Assembly (NCBI GenBank): GCA_029721515.1 | Contig: CM056562.1 | Span: 17,553,335 to 17,617,334 of the forward strand | Source of the DNA: Synanceia verrucosa | Taxonomy: Eukaryota; Chordata; Actinopteri; Perciformes; Synanceiidae | Length of the DNA: 64,000 nt | Direction of reading: 5' to 3' | Shown here: positions 12,308-24,135 of the stretch, piece after piece | How the letters are laid out: each line of letters begins with the position of its first letter | How positions within the stretch are numbered: position 1 is the stretch's first letter | Notes under the pieces: model-generated | Seen by the model: the letters and a program-made list of their open reading frames with translations, nothing else | The model's database searches: none | Told to the model about the DNA's origin: nothing | Program-made: the position numbers and the translations under genes

Positions 12308-15300
12308 TAATGACTACAGGTTTCGGTCCCTACCGGCCGTTCTCTGCAGAGCTGCATGTCATCAGACGGCTGAACATTAGTTTGCACGGGCCTGGTCGTG
12401 GACTAGGACCTGGATGTGCAGACTCTCCTTTCACTCGGTGTCACCCTCCTGTGAAGCATGTTGACCTGCGGGCTCCTTTACGAGACGACGTCCCCCTGCT
12501 GGACCCTTGCTGTGGTCAGCTGAGTGCTGGGGCGGAGGTGGACCTGGGGGTCAAAGGTCGACAGAAATTCATAGATTTCCAGCATGTGGCCTCTTCTCTG
12601 TGGGTGCCTCCGGGTTTCAGAGAGAGGCTGCTAACAGCTCCAAGCCCCCCTGGTATCTGTGTGGACCTGAACGAAGACAAGGCCTGGAACTCTAGGAAGA
12701 TCCCTGATGCTGTCTTAAGAGCAAGACTCAATGGTAAAATAACATTTGCTCCAAATAATACCATTAATACTTGTAAATATTGTCTATCACAGTTTGTATC
12801 GGGTCAAAGAAACTGCTCACAGGCCCCGAACAATCAGGGGCACGGAATAAACTAGATTAAAGCTGGATCATATTCAAGCAAAAATAACAACCTTTTCTGG
12901 CTCCAGCTTCGTGATTGTGCACCTGTAACTACACACAACAGTGATGCCTTGGTGGACTGGTGTATGCCTGGGAGGATGCAACAACTAAAAAATAAGTTGA
13001 TTTATTATTAAATTATAAAATTTAATAGTATATTCTCACTACAAATGCCACAAACAGCTGTATGTGCCCTTTGATCTCAATAATGAAAAAAGCATTAGTG
13101 CTTTGTGGTAACTCCTGCGCTTCTATCTGTATATTGCCCATGTGCCATAATATAGTTTCTAAACCGTTGAATAAGATTTTGGATACTGCAGTGTTCCCTG
13201 CTTGTTATTCAACAGCAGTAGTAATAATATTACTACTTGGTTTATTCAGATAGTATATAGTGAATATATTTATGAAGAATATAGTTGTATTTTGCCTGTA
13301 CATTTAGAAATTTAGTCTGAAATGGTTATACTGGCTATACTGATCACTGCTATCAAAGCGACTCAGCATAAAAGTTGAAGCCATCTCACACAAATACTGA
13401 TTTTCATCTGAAAATGCATATTCAATATATATATAGTTCCAAACATAGACTGAATATAAGTAGATATTTACTGAAATAATAATGAGATGGCCACCTCTCA
13501 AAACCCAATAATGTAGGACAAACACTACTACCTGCTTCATATCAGCAGCTGATGAATATGGTAAGATATATGTTAATGCTACAGTGTAAGTTGGTTACAG
13601 GTTATCCAGAGCAGCTGATGTTAGCATCACACTTGGGCTCTGATTATTTGACTGTAGTTAATATATGGCCCTTAGACAGTTTCTGAAGTCTGGATAGGCA
13701 CTGTTAAGGATGACACTTATTGGGCCTCATTGACAAAAATAGGACAATGTAGTTTATTCCCACCTGACTGCGGTGAATTACTGTTTTGACTGCTTTAAGG
13801 AGATCTTTCAGATTGTTTCATCTTCTTATCATTGATTTTTTCCCCTACCTCAAATATTGTTTCCCTGATTCAACATGTAGAAATAACCTACAGCTAATAC
13901 TGATTATATTCCTCAATTTTGTGGACAGTTTTCTTGACTTTAAACATTGGTATTGCCACAGAGGAGGAATGGATTTTTACCATTCAAACAGCAGTCAAGA
14001 GACCATCTCTCTTTGTTTGTTTACAATTTGAATTGAAGGTAGCCTGTAGTAATCACTTACAATGTCTGCTGTGTGCTGTAAAGGCAATTGGATTTATACA
14101 CAACTCACAGACAGTGGGGGTCAATAAGGGTCCATGGTTGATTTTTGCCAGCGGCTCCCCTCATTGATAATCTTGCCTTGAGAGCAGTAACCAATGTGTT
14201 TACTGATAGTCATAGTTCACTATTTGCATCTGTCCCACATACTTAATCAATGTTGTGTCATCTTAAGGTTCAACCGACCCTATTAAAGTTCAGCCACACT
14301 CACTGAGGACGTCACCTAAAGCAACATTGCGGTGCAGAGCCACTGGTAAACACACTGGACCTCAGGTGGGCGATGACTAAATTGGTGTTTTGCAAAGCAG
14401 CATGTTTTATTACATAACAAACAAATCTTTTCATTTTTCCCAAACTTTCCTGTTTAGCTCTCTGAGCACATACAGTAAACACTTTTCATATTCAGTCGAC
14501 TGCTTTGCAGACACTGCTCACATTTGCTTGAACTAATGCTGTCTTGGTTTGCATTTCATCTGATTACTGGTCAATTAATCCCACAACCATCATAACAAAA
14601 ACATATTAAGTATGAAAGCGTAATCCATGAACACAACCTTTGGGTCCCACCACACATGATAAAGCATCCTATTAGCCAACTGTTATGTAGGCAGGTGTTT
14701 ACTTGGAGAACATAATAATGCTTTATTATTTTCTTTCTGAGTCTGCTCATTGAAGTAATCATAATTACGTTGACATATATTATTGTGGTTTAGAAGAAGC
14801 TCGCATTACACGGCTCATAGCGAACAGTTTAAAATGTTGTCTTGTGAATGGAGGCTTGATTGATGCCTGTATTTAAACATATTGGGACGTGGGAGGAGAG
14901 TGGAGAACATGTGCACTTGTCAGTGAGTAAACACATCAAATGTCACTGACGCATTCAGATTCATTTGAGAGAGTATATCTGGATTTCTGTCTTTCATTTT
15001 GTTTTGTGTTCGTTCAGACAACAATGTGAGCCTCGTGGCTCTAGTCTGGTCTGTCTCAGGGGTGTGTCTAGACTCTAGGGGATGGCCTGGGGTGGCATGT
15101 GCATGATGGACTATCTGTTTGTCAGATGTGACCTGGTTTGCAATTCGACCTCCGACCTGAGGGGCAGTATTGCACCAGAATGCTGTTCAGCCTGCCAGCA
15201 GCGGTTTAGAAGAGGACAATGCTAATTCTGAAGATTTGTAAAGTCAACCTTTTGAAGGTTTTTTTTTTTTTTAAATGTATTCATTTAGTTTGATTTGACT

Positions 15301-18300
15301 TGAAATTGTGATTTCTATTTTTGGATCATGTTTTTGCACCTTTCACACTTGTGTAGTCCCATTCTGTTTTGTTGCGTTGACAAGTTCACATTTATCCATC
15401 CATCCATCCATCCATCCATCCATTATCTACCGCTTATCCTCATAGGGTTGCAGGGGGGCTGGAGCCTATCCCAGCTGTCTTAGGGCGGAAGGCAGGGTAC
15501 ACTCTGGACAAGTTGCCACCTCATCGCAGGGCACATAGAGACAGACAACCACTCACACTCACATTCACACCTATGGTCAATTTAAATTAACCAATTAACC
15601 TAATCTCCATGCATGTTTTTGGATGGTGGGGGTGATGCAGACACGGGGAGAACATGCAAACTCCACACAGAAAGGCCCCGGGCCCGGGATTCGAACCTGG
15701 TAGTTCACAGTTATTTTTAAAAATTTATATTTAAGTTTATACTAACATTTGAGATTCAATTTTAGTTGTGGAATTAATCACAAAAGACAAAAAAAAAAGA
15801 TGAACTGATGCTACGTTGATGCACAGTGACTGATCCTGCTGTCCACCCCTGCATGACTTGGTGCCCCACTTGGGCCACCCCTGTAAAAAAAAATCTAGAC
15901 ACGCCACTGGTCTGTCTGACAGTCTGTCCACCTCTTTGCTCCAAACTTAGATATCTCAATATACAGTGTTAAACAAATTTATTAGACCACTTGCCCTCAT
16001 TGTCTCAAATAGTATCCAGCATCATGAAGTGTTTTAATTCAGACTCTTTTTTCATAATTCCCTACTTTTCACCATTTTAAACAGAAGGGAGCATTTCATA
16101 CTGAAATCACTTTTTTATTCACAAATTTGAGCCAGAATGGAATGTCAGGAAATAACTATTAGTTGGTATCTCAATTAAAAAATATGTGCTTTGCTATTTT
16201 TCAGTTTTTTGTTTGGTGAATTTCATGGATAACAACAATAATTATATTTTAGAATTTAATATATCGTTTTGATTAAAGAGCTTGTGCATACTGATGGATT
16301 AACAATTTTTTATAGAAAAAAAATACTTTGGGAATCAGGGAATCAGTGGTGCTCTTATAAAGGTGTTGAGCACCGTGTGTGAATTGATATGTTATCCATG
16401 ATATATTGTCTCATATGGATTTCTGTTCTCTGTATAGACTACAATTGAGATCATATCGTGGAAGACATTATGATATCTGCAGATATCATATTGCTGTCCA
16501 AATATTAAACTAGATGAATCATTTATGAGAAGCAGATGATTTAAACCCCAACATGTTAGCATGTTAGCGTGCTGAAGTACAGAGCTGTGGACTTTTAAAT
16601 CCTGACATCTATTAGATATTTGTAATTTCTATCTTGATCTTGTTATTCATTTGCAGCCACTGCAGGGGTTTTAATTAGGACAAATTTGTGCTGATTGCTG
16701 TCAAATTTGCAGTCATAACTGGCCTACAAGTATCAGAGGCCCTTTGCAAGATCATTAGTCTGGTGTAAGAGACATGATTCTGTTTATACCAAAAACTAAT
16801 GAGCTGCTTAATGAGATTTTAAGGGAATTAAGTGATGTTTCATTTGTACATGGTGTTGATAAAAAAAAAAACACACAAGTATTCAAAACCCATATCTTTC
16901 TGTTGAATAATAAGGTTTATGTATGTTTTGCTTTTGAAATGGACACAAAATGAATCCACTGAAAACACAATAAAACTATGAATATTGTTTTTTAAAGGAT
17001 GGCTTCTGCTGTCATCCAAGGCTGTGGACAGACAACTCATCAGCAGCTCAGCACTTCAGATACACTTCAGCAACACAGAGGTCAGAAAACAGCGTCTCCT
17101 TTCAGTCATGGTGAAGCTAAACAAAGCTTACCACCCACATACTTCACCATGTTCTGTCCACACACACTGTGTCATTCTGCTTTGAGGGCTGTTGAGAGTG
17201 AGTAGGTTTGATTTTGTGCTCCAGTGATGTCATCGGGGAGCATTGTATCCTCTTGTTGTGTTAATTGCTGCTCATTGAAATCATGTAGATGGACTATGGC
17301 CTTGCTTCAAGCCCCTGGGAAGAATTGGCTCCCCGATTAATGAGCTGTCTTATATACTTTGTGCAACGAAGGGGGCTCTTTAAAAATTCAAATAGAAGCT
17401 AATAACTGTTGGGAATCAAGTTAATCAATTACACTCAAGGCCCTCGGTTCTGAGTTTCCTGTTTGTTTGCAGGAGTTATGAAGAAGTTGGCTGGGATGCA
17501 AAGTTACCGCGGCGTTTGAAGGCTCCAGAAACAACCCTGGAGAAAATGGCGGACCCAGTGAGCGAGTGTCCTTCATCGAGGCGCTACAGAAGTAGACCTC
17601 AGCTGTGGCAGGTGAGTTTTGTTTCTCTGCATCTGTGGGCTCCTGGAGGTTTACGCTCACCTTCAACTGACTGAAGAAAAATTTAATTTCTAACAGCAGG
17701 TTGCACCAGAGAGAGGTGCAAATATAACAACTGCTGTAAGAAAAATCAATAATAATATAATAATGTAGTTACTGTGAGCCAGTGTTATTGTATGTAAAAA
17801 TAAAAAACATGCTTTTTGTTTGAGTGAAAGGGAAAAATGTGTAGGAGATGATTACTGTCTCTCTTTCCATTATATTCAATGTGACTTCCAGCATTATTTT
17901 GCCTTGATGCAGCACATTTCCCTGCAGATCTGACCTCTTAAAACACACAATATAGGAAGCAGCACAGAGACGACTGAAGGCAGAATAAGTAACTCTGCTG
18001 AAGTTTTATATATTGCCATCAAATCCCATAAAAAATTATCAAATCCAACAGTGAATCGATTAAGCAATCAGGATTGAGTGTCTTATTAAAGGTGCCCGAT
18101 TCATTCTGCTCAAAGATCTTTTTATTACCCTTTCCAAGTCTGTTGGAGCTGAGTGGAGCAGACAGCAACTTCGATCGGGGAGCGATGCCAAGAAACCTGT
18201 TTCGTTGTAAGTTTCGCCCGTCTTATGAACAGTTACATTAATGATGATCACCAGCTTCTAAGCATCTTCCCTCTCTTCTTTCCAGCAGCAGTGGGTGTTT

Positions 18301-21069
18301 GAGGTCAGGTCAGATCCCTCTGGACACATGAGTACTTCACTTTTGAGAGGTCACTGCAGATGACACATGAACCCAGTTACCCTCATGTGTGTTTTTTGTT
18401 TGTGTGTGTGTGCGCAGCGGTACGATCAGCTCTGAGAACATGCATAACATTGACAACATGGATGAAGACTTTAACCCACTGACCCTAACAAGAAACGTTG
18501 TGTCCTCATACATGCCTACAGCACGGTAAGACACATTTATGACACATTCATTCCCCAAGAGCTCCATTAATCCAGCATGAAATTTATTTTGCTCTCAACA
18601 TGTTTTTTTATTACACCCTGGGTGGCTAGAGCAGATTTTGAAACAGCTTTTACCCTTGAAATTCTGCTCACATGGTGATGTTCAGCCTCCTGCAACTGAT
18701 CCTGATAAATAATGTGTATTTTGTAATGTTTCTGGTTTGTGCCAGACGAACCACCATCCCTGGAAATACAGGCAAGGCTGCTGGTGCTACGATCTCAGTC
18801 CCTGCTGTCTCCAGTCCTGCCCAATCCTCTGGGTGAGTCTTCACATCACATCTTAGAAATTATATATAGATGTATTGGCTTATATAAGTGGGCTAAAGGT
18901 TCAATTGTTACACATAAATAAATATACATTTTATTGGTTTAAAGAGAAAAAATATCATGCAAATTCATCACTCATTGTTATCATTCCTGCTTTGCTGCAG
19001 TCCTGCCAAAAGTGATTTTATTCTCACAAATGTAATAATTTGAAGCCCAGCCATGTTATTTTTTCTAAACCCAATTAGCTGGTTTAGTTGCCCTATCCAA
19101 AGCAAGTTTTTTTGTTTAATTCACATGTTTGTGTTTACTGCGACCCTGAAAAGTGACACCAAGCAGTTTGTCAAAGTGTCAGAATGTGACGAGTTGGGTG
19201 AGCAGGGATGAGCAAATACTGCCACAGCTTTATAGAAAAACATTTTTTAATACTACTATATTGATATGAATGGTATTGTCTCATGTCAATATTAGAGCAG
19301 CAGTGATTAATAGTTAGTAATCAAATACATTTTCATGCAAAAATCCTGTTTTCAGCTTCTAGAATATGGAGATTTCCTGTTTTCTTTTTTTCAATATCAT
19401 ATTTAACTGAATAGCTTTGAGACTCACAAAACAAAACAAAACATTACCTCACTATTTTCTGACATTTTAAGCAATTGATTGATCTCAAAATAATTATTCA
19501 TTATTAATGGAGAATAAAATAATCATTAGATGCATAACAGATATACTGTTATGAAGCCACTTTGGCAGCAAGATAAACTATTACCTGGACAAGGACTCAA
19601 AGTAAACACCAGTTAACTCACCGCTACTGGTCTTATTAACATCCACTGTCCACACTGGGACGTTTTTTTTTCACCTCTATCCTCAACATACATTATTTCT
19701 AAGTGGCTGAGACATTAGGTGATGCTGATCATAAATGGCCACTGGAGGGCGCTCTAATGCACATCACTGACACCATGCCCCAGGTTATAGTCTGACTCCA
19801 GCACACAGATGTGCTCAGATACTGTAGCAAAGCTGTTCATTTTAAAAGGAAACAGCTCAGAGTACGCACCATTAATACTAAGACCTCAGTGGGTTATGAA
19901 TATTTTAAAATGCTTGATCAGCCAGTATTTAATTTAACAGACATATTATTATGTTTGTTTAAAACGAAAATGAAGCCATATAGACATTTTAGGAAAAAAC
20001 ATCTTAAGCCAAACCATTGTGCTACAAGTCAGAAGTAGAAAGATCAGGGTCCACAGAGACAGATCTAACCAATTCAAATATCACAACATCTGTCATATCA
20101 AGAAAAATACAAAGTATCTGTTGGTTTGTTATAGTATCCAGTTTTATTGGCAATTTGGCCTTGAATACAGTGTTAAAAACACTTTAATTAATCTGATAAG
20201 TAAGTTGTAATTGTATTTTTAGCTTATTTTTGTCTGCCTGCATGTATTTGACTTGCATCACTGGTCTTTAGGCATTTGCTTCAACTTAATGTGTGTCTTA
20301 TTTTTTTGGATGAGTGGGTCGGTGAGATACAAGTTAATGGTCATTTGGTAAAGGCTACATTAATTGGAAATGTTCAGACGGAGATTAAAAAAAAAAAGGA
20401 CGATGGATGTCGTTCCTGAAGACAGACAGGAAGGAGATTGGAAGTCTTGGAAAACTGGGGAGAAAATGACAAGAAGGTTAATTTGAGGGCAAAATAACAT
20501 TCTTACTTGGAGGAGAGACTTCACTGCACATTTCTGATTGTCTTAAATAGCATCAAGAGGAAATAGGAAAGGGAAAGGGCCTCAGTCGAGCAAACTTTAC
20601 TGGCTTTTGGAGCAGGCATCTCCAGATGGCTGAATCCAGAGCAGCTCGTGGTAATCGTGGTTTTTCACAACCTAGATCCATTTTCCTGGTGCCTGACACC
20701 CCCTGAGATCTGTTTCCTCTGCTGATTAGACTGGCCTCCCATATTTTCTCCCCCAAAACAGACAAAAAGACAAGCAGCACTTGGATTGATTAACTGTCTG
20801 CTGCAACGGTCAGATATCCCTGCCAGAGCTCGCTCATTGTGCCCACGGGTGTTTTATTTTAAAGTATCAGTCTGTGTCAGTCTATTAGTGTTTCATTCTA
20901 GTGCACTGACTTAAAATGGTGATATTTTCACAGGACGATTAAAGAAGCGAGGAGTCCTACTTTCAGCCGAGCGGCGCCCTTGTCTCGAACGGTGACCACC
21001 ATGACCCCCCACAACCCCTTCCTGAGACCTGAGCTTCCTGTCACACACAAAAACATGAGGAGGCATTAG
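12308..21069 (+). CDS. spata48: spermatogenesis-associated protein 48 homologue (nine exons)
   Basis: Exons: 12308 (or 12320)-12733, 14268-14365, 16998-17080, 17473-17611, 18139-18206, 18286-about 18330, 18418-18525, 18746-18832 and 20934-21069 (TAG). Phases agree at every junction except the donor of exon 6. The product is about 387-396 residues from the ATG at 12310, though the true N-terminus may lie in an upstream exon. Features seen are GFGPYRPF near the start, IPDAVLRARL at the end of exon 1, WDAKLPRRLKAPETTLEKMA across exon 4, DNMDEDFNPL in exon 7, and PLSRTVTTMTPHNPF near the C-terminus. These fit my recollection of the SPATA48 (C7orf72) family, and the position directly upstream of ikzf1 matches the human order. 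No transmembrane segment or enzyme motif is visible. The family is associated with testis expression; its biochemical role is not known to me. An alternative donor after exon 2 (14345) would break phase, so CAG|GTGGGC at 14365 was chosen. Confidence 0.75.
15385..15705 (-). repeat. SINE-like repeat, copy 1 (minus, head truncated)
   Basis: On the plus strand it starts with a (TCCA)n run at about 15395-15422, then ATTATCTACCGCTTATCCTC, a GGAGCCTATCCCAGCTGTCT block, the CAATTTAAATTAACCAATTA block and GGAGAACATGCAAACTCCAC. It ends near GGGATTCGAACCTGG, a tRNA B-box-like element on the other strand. The same order recurs at 56416 (plus) and 59298 (minus). The 5' head carrying the A-box-like part is missing. 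It lies in spata48 intron 2. Confidence 0.75.
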
Positions 21070-21312
21070 ACAAAGCAGATGAGAAAGTTTTGAAGGTGTC
21101 AGCTTCCTTTTTATGCCATCCAATCTGTTTGTGTGAATATGTCTATAATGATGTGATGTCAGTGACTGATTCGGAGTGAGTTGGAGAATAATGAGAGGCT
21201 CCATTATCATAATTTCCCAGATTTAGATGAGTGGTTTTCTAACTCTGGGTAGTGAGCTCTTGTATTGTCCTCTTGAACATTCACTCTCTCTCTCTGGCTC
21301 ACTCACTCGCTC

Positions 21313-21314
<2 letters not shown>

Positions 21315-21364
<50 letters not shown>
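21315..21364. repeat. (TG)n microsatellite
   Basis: Uninterrupted TG dinucleotide run of about 25 units, preceded by CTCACTCGCTCACT. Confidence 0.97.
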
Positions 21365-21368
<4 letters not shown>

Positions 21369-23794
21369 GTCATGAAAAGAAAAGATAGGGACCAAACAGT
21401 GAAAACATATTTAGGAAAGTAAGGATTTACATGCATATTTAACGGTGTTAAAAACAGTGGCAGGTAAAAGAGAGCAATTATGAGTCATATTTTTTTGGTA
21501 ATAACCGAGGCTCATTTGCTCAGGAAGTGCATATTGAATACAGTTTACGCCGCACACATCACTCAGTGGCGTTGTTTTTCTGTTGATGTGACTGTAATGC
21601 AAATTGACATTATTATGAAGTGTCTGCCAGCTATAGCTTTATGTCTGTGGTTTGTTCGGCTTCGCGCTTTGACAGGAAATAGGGATGAGCTGGTTTTCCT
21701 GTTTCTCTTCATCTATACTTTGTTTAGATTTACATTTCACAAGGAGTTCTACAAGAACATACTGTTGAGCTTGTGGGTTTAGGGTTATGTGCATCATTTC
21801 TGATCCACATCATCTTAGATTTATTGTCAAGGGGCACTTCAGTTATTAATGCAGGGTTTAAAAAGACTGGAGGCGGGTTTTAAAAAGAATGGTTTAGTGT
21901 TGATAATATTGTCTATTTACTTTATTAATTAATCTGTTCATTTTTCCTAGTTTGGTGAAAGTGCTTGCCAAACCTCAAGATGACAAATATCTTGTTTTGT
22001 CTCAAAGATAATCAGTTTTCTGTCATAGAGGAGTGAAGAAAACAACATTTAAGCAGCTGGAAAAATACACAAAACCAAATAAAATAGTTGTCAATTCAAT
22101 AAATAGTTACACAGCTAATCAGTCAATTGTTGCAGCACTATGATGGTCTTAACTGAAGCAGCTTTTGGTGTTTAGTTTAGTTTTGTTTATTTGTTTAGCA
22201 CACATTTAGTATAGGTACAAAACTGTGCAGGCTAAACACTGAGAAAAAAAACCAAGTGACAATACAAAGTAAAGAAACAACAACAAAACACATTAAGTCC
22301 AGTAAAGGCGCTGCAAAAACGAGCGATCCACAATCAGAAGAATTGTTATGGGAATGGTCCAGCTTTGAGTATGGGTCGAACTCCAAAGGTATTTGAGCCT
22401 ACACTTCCCATAATGCAGCTCCAGAGTATCTTCCATCAGATGTCATCAGGTGTCATATTTTAAACCTTAGAAAGCATTCATCAGAGCTACAGGAGACACT
22501 GTTTTCACAGACTGTTCAGTTCCCCTCATGAAGAGCAGTGCTGAGCATGTTGCTAAAGACATCAAAGGCAGGGCTGTGAGCAGTGCCATGTTGTGGTGAG
22601 AAATACATATGCAGATCTCATTCTGATTGCACAAAAAGGATTTTTATTTTACTTAATTCTCCACCCAAAAAACGATTCAGTAGATTGCCTTGCATGGGTC
22701 ACAAAATATGGGAATGAATCCTATCCCCTGTGTCATGACTGTTGCCATCACACATCCCCATAGTCATAGTGACTTAAAACTGCTGGATGTCCTCCGCTTT
22801 TCGCTTACTCTGCAGTGACCATGTGTGGAAATAGAAAGCGTAACATTATTTTGACGAGCAGCCTGCCTGCAGAGGTTTAGAGGTATTAATGACCGTCAGT
22901 CTGCAGTAGTCCTGTCCTCACAGCCAGGCCACAGGCTTCACACATCCTCCCACTCTGAAAGTACCCAGGTGACCATCAAGGCTATTGGCCAATGCCAGCA
23001 GAACACACATTTAAATACAATAACTGGACTTACTGGTAGTCCCATTTGTCCTCTTTTAATAGATGCTAGCTGCTTCCCCAAACCTTCAGGCCCTGCATCA
23101 AACCAACCTCCCCTATCATCAATCAAACCCCTGGTAAGACACAAGTCAACTCACAAACTGTAATCAAACAAATTTACAGAGACTGGCATCACCGAAGGGA
23201 CTGAGCTTCATATATTAAACCATAGAGACTACTACCCTTCACTGAAAACAGTGTCTGTGTCACTGAACATTATTTCATGTGTAAATATTTAGAATTCCCC
23301 TTTAACAGTTCAGTTATAAATCATATCAACATACTTTGTTAAGATTAATCTTTTCCTTTGCATTGTCGTGAATCCAGTAAATCAAGAGAAAGCACTCTTC
23401 CTTTTAGCCTGATAACAGCTCTGTTGGTGACTGACGTCTAGAAACCACCAATTAATGTGGAGGGCAATCTTGACTTTGACCTGAAAAGTATTAATCCCCT
23501 TATTTAGACTCAGCTGCTATTAACTGGAGCATTTTCATTCTAATTTGTGACGATTATTTCATCCTTTTAGGTCATTTAAAAGTTGCAGTTTCTCGAGCGT
23601 AAGATGAGAAAAATAGTATTGCTCTCATATTGTTAAAGCTTAAAGACTGGAAACAGATAAACTGATGAAAGGTAATAAAATCTGCTCAGCAGCACCTTTA
23701 AAGTTCAACAGTATGATACGTCAGATAGCTGTTTCCCCAGATATGAAAATATTATTGGTTGCACAGAAATAACATGGTGATAATCTGATATTAA

Positions 23795-24135
23795 AGATTC
23801 AAGATTCTTTATTGTCATTATGCACGCATAAGGAAATTTTGTAGAGTCTCTCAGCTTAGGACACACATAAATAAGGAAATTAAAATGAAGATAAAAAAAA
23901 TATAAATATAGAATATAGAGCACCCATATTCACAGAGGAGATTTACAGTAGCATGTGATAAGTTATAGCAGAAATGTAATATATGCAGCATGACTATAGT
24001 ATTTACAGTAGAGATGTGATATTTGCAACAGAAATGTACTATTAACACCAGAGGTCTAATACATACAGTAGAAATGTAATATTTGCAGCAGAATTTGCAA
24101 TATTAACAGCATAAATGTGCAGATGTAATAATGTA
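23795..24135. repeat. TTTATTGTCATT-type repeat end followed by a decayed minisatellite
   Basis: The sequence AAGATTCTTTATTGTCATTA at about 23800, a word seen at the ends of many teleost retroposed repeats, leads into degenerate tandem units. These are roughly 22-30 bases long with the shape ACAGTAGAAATGTAATATTTG at about 23945-24130. The unit length varies and no copy is perfect. Confidence 0.55.

Noticed and set aside
14268..14345. Earlier donor ACTG|GTAAAC for spata48 exon 2
   Set aside because: It ends in phase 1 and cannot join the exon at 16998; CAG|GTGGGC at 14365 gives phase 0 and an unbroken frame.
15391..15425. CRISPR-like short repeat run (TCCA units)
   Set aside because: A simple tetranucleotide tail of a SINE-like element without spacers; the organism is a vertebrate.
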